NCBI GenBank assembly: GCA_009843625.1
Contig: VYDD01000334.1
Span: 17,592 to 36,869 of the forward strand
DNA length: 19,278 bases
Reading direction: 5' to 3'
Source of the DNA: Gammaproteobacteria bacterium
Lineage (GTDB): Bacteria > Gemmatimonadota > Gemmatimonadetes > Longimicrobiales > Gaopeijiaceae
The position numbers were made by a program, and so were the translations under genes. The stretch's first letter is position 1. Every line of letters begins with the position of its first letter. This document shows, one piece after another, positions 1 to 7,253 of the stretch. Below the pieces are notes generated by a model. The model was not told where the DNA came from, searched no databases, and was given only the letters and a program-made list of their open reading frames with translations.

Positions 1-993
1 AAGCCGGAGCTGACCGCCGAGCGGAAATCCGAGATGGAGATGGGCGTCGACGTCGGCCTGTTGCAGGACCGGCTGGCGGTCAAGCTCACCTATTTCCAGC
101 AGACGACCACGGATGCCATCGTCACGCGCTTCCTCTCGCCCTCTCTGGGATTCCGCGGAGAGCAGTGGGTGAACGTCGGCGAGCTCGAAAACAAGGGAAT
201 CGAGTTGTCGATTGGGGCCGAGCTGGTCAGCACGCCCGATTTCTCCTGGGACGTAGACTTCCGGCTTTCAACGCAGGATCCCATCGTAACCGATCTCGGC
301 GGCACGCCCCCGCTGTTCCTGGGATCGAACCGCGGCGCCTTCATCGAGGGATTCCCGCCGGGGTCCTACTATGGGCCCGTCATCGAGAGCGCCCAGCGCG
401 ATGCGTCGGGGCAGATCGTCGAAGGCAGCATCGTCGTCAAGCCCGGGGACCTGAATAACGACAACTCCTATCTGGGCAGCCCCCAGGCAGGTGACTTCGA
501 AAACCTCTCCACCACGTTCTCCTTCCTGGGCGGGCGACTCAGGCTGTCGTCGCTCTTCGACCGCAAGGGTGATGTCCACAAGAACAACAGTTCCGCCAAC
601 TTCCATGTGAGCTTTGGCCGCGACCACGCCGCGACCTGGCATTACGCCTTCCGCGAGTCCCGGATGACCCCGGCGCAGCAGGCGGGAATGGAACGGTCCC
701 TGGTGGACGGAGGCCGGTGGAGAACTTTCGTCTTCGTCGAAGATGGAAGCTTCATTCGCTGGCGCGAGGCGACGCTGTCCTACGACATCCCCCAGAGCTA
801 CATCGACTTCCTCGGGGCATCCTCTGCGACGATCGCGATCGGCGGCAGAAACCTCCTGACCTGGACCAACTACACGGGGCTGGATCCCGAGACGATCACA
901 GTCGGTGGGCGAACCGCATTGCCCGCCAACGAGGAGTTCTATGGCGAGGGTCAGGTAAGGCGCTGGCTCACCCGCGTTCAATTGGCATTCTGA
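1..993 (+). CDS. SusC/RagA-type TonB-dependent receptor, C-terminal fragment
   Basis: This is the last 330 residues of an outer-membrane beta-barrel receptor. The frame is open from base 1, so the N-terminus, including the plug domain, lies outside the window. The fragment shows alternating barrel strands, a recognisable ENKGIELSIGAE segment typical of SusC barrels, a GDLNNDN loop followed by LGSPQAGDF, a late EDGSFIRWREATLSYDIP segment and a terminal RVQLAF ending in phenylalanine, as expected for barrel insertion. SusC proteins import oligomeric nutrients across the outer membrane with TonB energy, and a SusD lipoprotein lids the pore. A SusD gene follows 57 bases downstream, which supports the pairing. 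The substrate cannot be inferred from the barrel. The GDLN loop looks shorter than the usual GDLNGDGxIDxxD form, from memory of the family. Confidence 0.93.
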   Translation, partial: KPELTAERKSEMEMGVDVGLLQDRLAVKLTYFQQTTTDAIVTRFLSPSLGFRGEQWVNVGELENKGIELSIGAELVSTPDFSWDVDFRLSTQDPIVTDLGGTPPLFLGSNRGAFIEGFPPGSYYGPVIESAQRDASGQIVEGSIVVKPGDLNNDNSYLGSPQAGDFENLSTTFSFLGGRLRLSSLFDRKGDVHKNNSSANFHVSFGRDHAATWHYAFRESRMTPAQQAGMERSLVDGGRWRTFVFVEDGSFIRWREATLSYDIPQSYIDFLGASSATIAIGGRNLLTWTNYTGLDPETITVGGRTALPANEEFYGEGQVRRWLTRVQLAF

Positions 994-1050
994 GGTCATC
1001 GAACATGCAACAGAGCACTGCTGACGACGTGACCCGGAGGAATTGAAGAC

Positions 1051-2400
1051 ATGGAGAGCCAGATAATGAAGAATCATCCTGAAAACGGGAAAATCCGGCG
1101 GAAGAGAGTGGGGCTGGGGACTCGAGTCCTCGCGATGGCGATGGCGGTCATGGTGACCTCCGCCTGCGAGGGTCTGCTCGATGTAGCGCCCGATCCCCAC
1201 TATGTGGACGCAAGCCTCAACCCGGCGCAGCTGTCGGAGACGATGGTGGGCGCCCTGGTGGACCTTAACTTCGCGTACGACGTGTGGGTGTACGAGACCA
1301 ACATGTTCTCGGGTGGAATGGTGGCGCTCGGCCTGCTTCGCTACAGCCAGTCGCTCCGCCAGGTCAGCCGAGGCGGAGGCCAGGCCGGTGGCCTCACGGG
1401 AGGTGGACGCGACCGTCGCGGCCCGGGCGTCGCGTACTACGCGTTCCTGCAGCAGGCGATCGCCTCGTCACACAAGGCTCAGGAGCGGATCCTGGCCGGG
1501 GAGTTCGAGACGATTGCCAATCCATCGAGCTCGGCGGAATACGCGCGCGTGTCCGTCTATAACGGGTTCGGACTGGTTTGGCTGGCCGATTTCTACTGCG
1601 AGTTCGTGCTCTATGGCGAAGGGCCCGTCCACTCGTCGCGCCGCGGGTACGAGATGGCGGCGGAGCAGTTCCAGGCCGCCCTCGCGGCATCAGGGGCGGA
1701 AGAAGAGATTCGCCTTGCGGCCCTGGCGGGACTGGCGCGGGTGAACAGGCTCCTGGGCAACGACGCGCAGGCGGTGCAGTACGCGGAACAGGTGCCCGTG
1801 GACTTCGAATTCCACGCGACCTACTCCACCAACACCTTCGAGCAGACGAACCGCATATGGTTCCGGACCTGGGGGTTCGGCGAGCACTCGGTCGGGCCTG
1901 TCTTCCTCGACCTCACCATCGACGATACCGGCATGCCCGATCCGCGGACGGCGGTCACGGTCAATCCCGTGCCCCCGCGAGGCGACTTCTTCGATGTCCA
2001 CGCGCCCATGAAGGTGCCTTCGGGGTCGACCCCGCTCATCATCACCTCCGGCGTGGAGATGCAGTACATCATCGCCGAGGCCGAGCTCTCCAGGATGCGC
2101 TACGACCGTGCCGTGGGGATCATCAACGAGATCCGCGCGCGCCGCGGCATCGACGTGCAGTGGACGCCCATGGACATGATGAACCCCATCGAAATCGGCG
2201 CCAAGCTGATCGACGAGCGGCGCAGGACGATGCTCTTCGAGGGCACGCTGATGGGCGACACGCGCCTCTACCTCGAGAAATACAACGTCGACCTGTTCCA
2301 TACCGAGGTTCCCCAGGGCGTGCCGGTCGGAAGCCAGACCTGCCGGCTGCTGCCGCAACGCGAGATCGACAACATTCCAGGCCTGCAATACACGGGATGA
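1051..2400 (+). CDS. SusD/RagB-family nutrient-binding outer-membrane lipoprotein
   Basis: A 449-residue partner of the preceding SusC receptor. The N-terminus has a basic region, a hydrophobic stretch and a cysteine at residue 39 (VTSAC), a loose lipobox, so it is probably a lipoprotein. The central part is helical and TPR-like. Near the end are hallmarks of SusD: an IIAEAELSRMR helix, NEIRARRGI, IDERRRTMLFEGTLMGD and LPQREIDNIP close to the C-terminus. SusD proteins sit on the cell surface, bind the ligand and cap the SusC channel. The start at 1051 has CGGAGG at 1035-1040, ten bases upstream; an internal ATG at 1066 is too far from that site. The length is at the short end for the family. 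Co-transcription with the SusC gene is likely from the 57-base gap. Ligand specificity is unknown. Confidence 0.92.
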   Translation: MESQIMKNHPENGKIRRKRVGLGTRVLAMAMAVMVTSACEGLLDVAPDPHYVDASLNPAQLSETMVGALVDLNFAYDVWVYETNMFSGGMVALGLLRYSQSLRQVSRGGGQAGGLTGGGRDRRGPGVAYYAFLQQAIASSHKAQERILAGEFETIANPSSSAEYARVSVYNGFGLVWLADFYCEFVLYGEGPVHSSRRGYEMAAEQFQAALAASGAEEEIRLAALAGLARVNRLLGNDAQAVQYAEQVPVDFEFHATYSTNTFEQTNRIWFRTWGFGEHSVGPVFLDLTIDDTGMPDPRTAVTVNPVPPRGDFFDVHAPMKVPSGSTPLIITSGVEMQYIIAEAELSRMRYDRAVGIINEIRARRGIDVQWTPMDMMNPIEIGAKLIDERRRTMLFEGTLMGDTRLYLEKYNVDLFHTEVPQGVPVGSQTCRLLPQREIDNIPGLQYTG

Positions 2401-2513
2401 CGCAGAGCGCGCGCAAACCCCGAGCCGGAAAAGGGAAGATCGCATGGACGGGGTGGATTTGCAGCAGGCCTTGCAATGACGCGGGCACACAAACACAACA
2501 CCGGAGAAGCAAC

Positions 2514-3674
2514 ATGAAGCGCAGAGACTTCTGCAAGGGAATATCGGTCCAGGCTGCGGCCGCGGCGGCGCTCCCTAGCGCCCTCCTCGCACACGACAAC
2601 GTACGCATCAAGGAGGTCGACACGGACCGGACCATGGATCAGGCGGCCGACCTGGTCGACCTGTTCACGGCCCACATGAGACTCAACGCCGTCCAGGAGG
2701 GGGAGACCTTCCTGTTCTACTCGACGCCGGGTTTCCAGCGCCCCGAATACATCGAGGCGTCGCTGGCGGCGGCGAAGAGTCTGGGGGCGAACGCCTTTTC
2801 CCTGGTGGCGACGACCGCGTCGACCGCCCAGACCAACACAGACCGTGACATCGCCCCCGCCGACCTGCTGGAGGAGACGTTCAAGGCGGCGGACATCGTG
2901 TACGGACAGATTCCGCTCTATACGGATGCCCACAATGCCGCCCTGGCCGCGGGCACTCGCACGCTCATGTGCCAGCAGGAGGTCGAAACCCTGCGCCGGA
3001 TGTTCCCGGATCAGGCTGTGATCGATCGCACCTACGCCGGCGCGGAGCGCATGTGGAACGCGAGTGAGATCCGCGTGACCGACGAGTTCGGGAGCGACTT
3101 CACCCTGCAGAAGGCGGGACGCAAGGGTCACGGCCAGGTCGGTGTGTCGGCCGACAGCGGGCGCTGGGACCACTGGCCATCGGGGTTGGTGGCGTGCGGT
3201 CCCCACGAGGATCAGTCGGAGGGGGTGTACGTCATCAGGCCCGGCGATGTCATCCTCAGCCTCCAGCACCGCTGCCAGGACGAGATCCGAATCACCATGG
3301 AAGCGGGGCGTCTGGTGCGCATTGAGGGTGGTTACGACGCGGACATGATCCGCGAGCGTCTGGAGCTGTTCGAGGACTACGTGGATCCCGATGGCAACCT
3401 GGCCGATCCCTTCCGCATCTCCCACGCCGGCTGGGGCACCGAGCACCGCGCACAGTGGCACGTGATGGGAATGGACTCGGAGAGCATGTACGGGAGCGTC
3501 ATGGTCTCCATAGGCCGCAACATGTTCGATTCGGCGGACCGCTACGCCGGCCTGGGCGGCGTGAACTACACGCCCGTGCACATCGACATATGCTGCCGGA
3601 ACAAGCGGTTCTATCTGGACGGCGACCTCATCGTCGAGAGCGACAACACCATAGTTCCGGCGGACCTGGCCTGA
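2514..3674 (+). CDS. Tat-exported NicX-like (2,5-dihydroxypyridine dioxygenase / M29-fold) protein, His-His-Asp type
   Basis: A 386-residue protein starting with a twin-arginine signal (MKRRDFCKG, then an alanine-rich segment). The mature part resembles the M29-fold family containing NicX, the Fe(II) enzyme that opens the ring of 2,5-dihydroxypyridine, and aminopeptidase T-like proteins. Conserved-looking segments are GRWDHWPSGLVACGP, GVYVIRPGD, ISHAGWG with His304, and VHID with His356 and Asp358. NicX is reported, from memory, to bind iron with His265, His318 and Asp320; the spacing here (52 residues, then HxD) is nearly identical. A role as an exported ring-cleaving or hydrolytic metalloenzyme is inferred. 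Tat export would allow cytoplasmic metal loading. The ATG at 2514 follows CCGGAGAAGC and gives the Tat signal, although the frame is open far upstream inside the SusD gene. A paralogue lies at 5871. The exact substrate is unknown, and an aminopeptidase activity is not excluded. Confidence 0.78.
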   Translation: MKRRDFCKGISVQAAAAAALPSALLAHDNVRIKEVDTDRTMDQAADLVDLFTAHMRLNAVQEGETFLFYSTPGFQRPEYIEASLAAAKSLGANAFSLVATTASTAQTNTDRDIAPADLLEETFKAADIVYGQIPLYTDAHNAALAAGTRTLMCQQEVETLRRMFPDQAVIDRTYAGAERMWNASEIRVTDEFGSDFTLQKAGRKGHGQVGVSADSGRWDHWPSGLVACGPHEDQSEGVYVIRPGDVILSLQHRCQDEIRITMEAGRLVRIEGGYDADMIRERLELFEDYVDPDGNLADPFRISHAGWGTEHRAQWHVMGMDSESMYGSVMVSIGRNMFDSADRYAGLGGVNYTPVHIDICCRNKRFYLDGDLIVESDNTIVPADLA

Positions 3675-3700
3675 CGCCCCGGGTTCACCGGATCGAGGGA

Positions 3701-4558
3701 ATGCGCCGTTCCGGCATCATCAGGGAGCGGCGCATTCCCTCCGACAAGAGCGCGGAGCTGGCGCAAGTCCTCGCGTCCCTGATCGACTTCAGCCAGATCA
3801 CAAGGATCGTGGAGGTCGGTTGCGGAAGAGGCAGGCTGGCCATTCGCCTGGCAGGCCTCGTCGGCGCGCACGGACATGTAGTGGGGCTCGATGCGAGCAA
3901 GGAGGTATTGGGTTTGGCAGCACGGGACGCTCGTGCCGCGCGTGTCTCCAACCTCACGTTCGAGGTCGGAGACGCCCGCGACTTGCGTCTCCCGGATGGA
4001 GCAGCCGACCTGGTCATATGCAGCAGTCTCCTCTGTTCGCTGAAGGAAGTCGATGCCGTCGTCCGCGAGATGCTGCGCATAACGCGAAAGGGAGGTGTGC
4101 TCGTCATCGCCGAGCCTGGGGGAGAACAGCTATGCCACGACCCGGACAGTAGGCGTTTCACCTACCTGTCGGCCAAGCTGAACGGCGCGTTCGTTCGTGG
4201 GTGGGGGCGACGGGGAGTGGACCAGCATGTAGGACTCAGAGTTCCCGGGATCCTGCTGCGCCATGGCGTGAAGGAGATCGCGGCGGAGGTCGTATGCCAG
4301 GTATTCCTGATGAGTGATCCTCGCAGAACGCTTGAGGATGTCGAGGGCCAATTGAAAACCGAGTCTACGGGCCTGCCGGAGTCGACCATGGCGCTGGTGA
4401 GCCGCGGAGGCATGAAACGCAAGGAAGTCGAGCAGCATCAGGCCATGGCCCGCCGACGGCTGGCCGGCTTGAAATCCAGCCCGAAAGGGGTCCGTCAGAG
4501 CGGATACGTCCGGGTTACATCGCCGTTATTGGTCTACGCAGGGAGGGTGCCCGAATGA
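3701..4558 (+). CDS. Class I SAM-dependent methyltransferase
   Basis: A 285-residue protein without a signal peptide. The Rossmann core has motif I VEVGCGRG at residues 37-44, an acidic residue after the second strand (VVGLDAS, Asp64), VGDARD around Asp91 and ITRKGGVLVIAEPGG as the later strand, the pattern of UbiE/Methyltransf_11-type enzymes that move a methyl group from S-adenosylmethionine. The last 130 residues match nothing I recognise and may set the acceptor. The start at 3701 follows GAGGGA, 26 bases after the previous stop; the frame also stays open upstream within the preceding gene, but that part reads as an arginine/histidine-rich shadow. It ends in an ATGA overlap with the next gene, implying translational coupling. 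It is the only protein here predicted to stay in the cytoplasm, and its codon choice looks less GC-biased than its neighbours. The acceptor molecule is unknown. Confidence 0.85.
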   Translation: MRRSGIIRERRIPSDKSAELAQVLASLIDFSQITRIVEVGCGRGRLAIRLAGLVGAHGHVVGLDASKEVLGLAARDARAARVSNLTFEVGDARDLRLPDGAADLVICSSLLCSLKEVDAVVREMLRITRKGGVLVIAEPGGEQLCHDPDSRRFTYLSAKLNGAFVRGWGRRGVDQHVGLRVPGILLRHGVKEIAAEVVCQVFLMSDPRRTLEDVEGQLKTESTGLPESTMALVSRGGMKRKEVEQHQAMARRRLAGLKSSPKGVRQSGYVRVTSPLLVYAGRVPE

Positions 4559-5796
4559 GTCAGCCAACATCCACACGAACCTGGCCGCTTTATGGTCTGC
4601 TGGCGATGATCGCCGCCTGCGCCCCCACGGATCCCGGGGCGGATACCGCCGCCCTGGACATACCTGGGACGCGCACGCTGAGCCAACAGGAGGTCATCGA
4701 CCTGTTGGTCGGATCCTGCATTCAGGCCACGCGCGGTTGCAACGCTGCCCCCTACATCGAAACCGTGACCGCAGCCATGGCCGAGGGAGCGGAATTCCGC
4801 ATCATTTCGGCGGACGACCTTCCCGACGACTGGATGGCGGTGGGAACGGCGGCCGTGGGCGGGGGTGGCGCCTGGGAGCACGTGATCGAGAGAACGCAGG
4901 AGCAGGGCCTCGAACTGGTAGAGGGCACCAACGCCAGGTCGGTCGAGCTCCTGGCCGATCACATGGGGGTTCAGTTCAACGCCGTTCTGCGGCTCGAATC
5001 CGCAGGCGCGACGCGCTCCGCCCTCCTGCTGGCCGCCGAGATGGGGCTTCCGCTGGTGGACGCCTGTCTGTCGGTGCGGGCCCGCCCGGAGATCCAGCAG
5101 CAGATTCCGTGGCTGGTCGGGATTCCCTCGACCCCTTCGGCGCTGGTCACGCGCTGGGGTGACCAGGTGGTCATCGAAGGCGTGGACGACTACCGGGCGG
5201 AGGATCTCGCGCGCGGCGTGGCTGTGAGTAGCGGCGGGGGCGCCGCCATCGCGATGAACCCCATGACCGCTGACGAGGTGCGGCGCGGCACCATCAAGGG
5301 AGCGCTCACCGAGGCCATCGAGTTCGGTCGTACGGTGCGCGAGGCGCGCGAGCAGGGGAATGATCCGATCGCCGCCCTGATCGAGCTGACCGGCGGATAC
5401 AAGCTCTTCCAGGGCATTGTCACCAGATCCGACCAGCGGGGCGACCGCGGCTTCAGCTGGACGGACGCCGAGCTCGCCGGGGTGGACGAATTCGAAGGTC
5501 ACACCTACGAGATCTTCGTCAAGAACGAGAACATCGTCTCGTGGCTCGATGGAGAACTCGATGCGATTTCGCCGGACTACATCTTCAATCTCGATCCCGA
5601 AACCGGCGAGGCGATCACGGGCGGAGGTCTGGGCGGATATCCGATGGGCATGGAAGTGGTGATTGTGGGCGTGCCCGGGCACGCCGAGTGGCTGACGCCC
5701 GCGGGCATCGACATCATCGGACCGCGTCATTTCGGTTTTGACTTCGACTATGTGCCGATAGCCGAGTTGCAGGCCGGTCGGCCTTCGTTCAACTGA
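4555..5796 (+). CDS. DUF917 (S-methyl-thiohydantoin desulfurase-type) lipoprotein
   Basis: A 413-residue protein. The N-terminus is a lipoprotein signal, with lipobox IAAC and cysteine 22. The rest follows the DUF917 architecture. The N-terminal domain contains VGTAAVGGGGAW near residues 96-107 and MGLPLVDA with Asp169. The C-terminal domain includes AIEFGRTVREAR, GGYKLFQGIV, a KNENIVSWLDG segment, SPDYIFNLDPETGEAI and a final IGPRHFGFDFDYVPI. DUF917 is known, from memory, as the S-methyl-thiohydantoin desulfurase family and often sits beside hydantoinases, so action on a five-membered cyclic amide or imide is plausible but unproven. The usual glycine-rich GTGGGG near the domain start is VGSCIQATRGC here. 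Most members I know of are cytoplasmic, so membrane anchoring is unusual. The ATG overlaps the methyltransferase stop by four bases and follows GGGAGGG. Confidence 0.85.
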   Translation: MSQPTSTRTWPLYGLLAMIAACAPTDPGADTAALDIPGTRTLSQQEVIDLLVGSCIQATRGCNAAPYIETVTAAMAEGAEFRIISADDLPDDWMAVGTAAVGGGGAWEHVIERTQEQGLELVEGTNARSVELLADHMGVQFNAVLRLESAGATRSALLLAAEMGLPLVDACLSVRARPEIQQQIPWLVGIPSTPSALVTRWGDQVVIEGVDDYRAEDLARGVAVSSGGGAAIAMNPMTADEVRRGTIKGALTEAIEFGRTVREAREQGNDPIAALIELTGGYKLFQGIVTRSDQRGDRGFSWTDAELAGVDEFEGHTYEIFVKNENIVSWLDGELDAISPDYIFNLDPETGEAITGGGLGGYPMGMEVVIVGVPGHAEWLTPAGIDIIGPRHFGFDFDYVPIAELQAGRPSFN

Positions 5797-5870
5797 GAAC
5801 GGAGGCGTACACCCGTCCGACCCAACGCTTGGAAGCTAGCAGTAAACCATTTGGCAGGAGGAGGAAGCAA

Positions 5871-7094
5871 ATGAAACGTCGGAAATTCGTCAAGGTCGTG
5901 GGTGCCGCGGGGGCAGGATCCTCGCTGCTCGCCGTTCCCGCGTCCGCCGACCCACTGGTATCCACCACAGATGACCTGAACCTGCGTCCGGAGCCACCCT
6001 CGCCCCTTGTGGCCCACTGCAAGAGGATTCTCGAGCAGAATCTGCTGAGAGAGGGCGAGATCTTCGTGGTGGCCACGCCCATGGTCTTCGACCACGACTA
6101 CCTGCTGGCGCTGCTCACTGCAGCGGGCGAGATCGGGGCCAGCGGGGCCCACATGGCGGTCTTCCCGAGAATCAACAGCGCCGGTCAGTACGAGAGTTCG
6201 CTGAGCGCGTGGCACTGGAATACCTATGCGGAAGCGGATCTGCTGATCACCTCGAATCTGGGGAACGACATCGGGCTCCCGGGCGCGTCGACGGCATACG
6301 GCAACAAGGTGGGCAACCACCCCTACCGCACGGACTTCGAGGCCATCAACCGGCCCGGGCACAAGACCCGGTGGCTGGCGCTCGGCTACGACATACCGCG
6401 TCAGCAGCGCTACTTCCCGACGGCGGAGCGGCGGGAGCGCACGCTCCGGGGCGCCCAGTTGCTGGACGAAACCCGAGGCGAACTCCGTGTGGTCAGCGAC
6501 GCCGGCTCCGATTGGCGCTGCTCGATGGAGGGCCGTCCCGGTCACGCGCAGTACGGCATCGCCGACATGGCTGGCCGCTGGGACAACTTCGGCTACGGCT
6601 GCGTGGCGTGCGGGCCCATTGAAGACAGCGCGGAAGGAGTGCTGGTCCTGCAACCCGGTGACATCATCCCCGACCTGCATCCACAGGTCCTCGAGGAGAC
6701 CGTGACCCTCAACTGGGAGGGTGGCTACGTCACCAGCGTCGAGGGAGGCCGGCGCGCGCAGGAGCTGGGGATGCTTCTGAGCGTCTACAACGACCGGGAG
6801 GCGTTCGGCATCAGCCACTTCGGCTGGGGGACGCACGAGAGAACCGAACTCGGCGAGCCGGGCGATGTCGGCCACTTCCACCACAACAAGGAGGGAAGCC
6901 TGTTCTATTCACTTGGGATGAACTTCGGGCACGGACTCGGGGGAGCCGGGGCTGGATATTCCGGGCTCGGCTACTCGTCCCGCATCGCGCCCAACCACAC
7001 CCACTTCACGATGTTCGGCTGTGACGTATACGTCGCTGGAGATCGGGTCATCGAGTCGGGCAGGGTGTCGCCCGAGGCGGGCGGGCGCATGTAG
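5871..7094 (+). CDS. Tat-exported NicX-like paralogue, His-x-His type
   Basis: A 407-residue paralogue of the protein at 2514. It begins with a twin-arginine signal (MKRRKFVKVVGAAGAG). Shared segments include GRWDNFGYGCVACGPIED, GVLVLQPGDII and ISHFGWG with His316, and both proteins end in a GDxxxES segment. Where the first paralogue has His-Ile-Asp, this one has His376-Thr377-His378 (NHTHF), so the candidate third metal ligand is histidine, not aspartate. A histidine-rich stretch GHFHHNK precedes it. The likely role is an extracytoplasmic metalloenzyme, either a ring-opening dioxygenase or an aminopeptidase T-like hydrolase, probably with a different substrate or metal from its sibling. The ATG at 5871 has a strong AGGAGGAGGA at 5857-5866; the same frame continues upstream, but those residues lack a signal. 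It is 74 bases from the DUF917 gene, so it is probably in the same transcript. Confidence 0.78.
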   Translation: MKRRKFVKVVGAAGAGSSLLAVPASADPLVSTTDDLNLRPEPPSPLVAHCKRILEQNLLREGEIFVVATPMVFDHDYLLALLTAAGEIGASGAHMAVFPRINSAGQYESSLSAWHWNTYAEADLLITSNLGNDIGLPGASTAYGNKVGNHPYRTDFEAINRPGHKTRWLALGYDIPRQQRYFPTAERRERTLRGAQLLDETRGELRVVSDAGSDWRCSMEGRPGHAQYGIADMAGRWDNFGYGCVACGPIEDSAEGVLVLQPGDIIPDLHPQVLEETVTLNWEGGYVTSVEGGRRAQELGMLLSVYNDREAFGISHFGWGTHERTELGEPGDVGHFHHNKEGSLFYSLGMNFGHGLGGAGAGYSGLGYSSRIAPNHTHFTMFGCDVYVAGDRVIESGRVSPEAGGRM

Positions 7095-7102
7095 TTTCGC
7101 GT

Positions 7103-7142
7103 CTCCGGCCGCGGTCGTATGGTGTAGCGGTCGCGGCCGGAG
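7103..7142 (+). terminator. Strong GC hairpin after the second NicX-like gene
   Basis: A near-perfect inverted repeat has arms 7103-7117 and 7128-7142, with eleven Watson-Crick pairs, two G-T pairs and two more pairs closing a ten-base loop. It begins eight bases after the stop codon. No T-tract follows, so it may be a Rho-independent terminator lacking U, a 3' mRNA stabiliser, or a block between two transcription units. The 159-base gap around it is the longest between genes in the first half of the window. Confidence 0.4.
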
Positions 7143-7253
7143 GGCGGCCGCTGCAATAATCGTCAGAACTGGCAGTTCGACGGCGCCGGTGCCCGCGGGT
7201 GTGGCCCGGGGTCGTCGACGTGGCCTTCGCGCGCCACGCGCAAGGAAGAGCAA

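Noticed and set aside
1578..2513. Upstream extension of the first NicX-like frame into the SusD gene
   Set aside because: The extension is an arginine/proline-rich out-of-frame reading of SusD. The Tat signal starts at 2514 after a purine-rich site.
2514..7094. Calling the NicX-like pair leucyl aminopeptidases (M29)
   Set aside because: They share the fold and the HxD-type motif, but I could not place the glutamate metal ligands expected of true M29 peptidases. NicX-like is the better label, though not proven.
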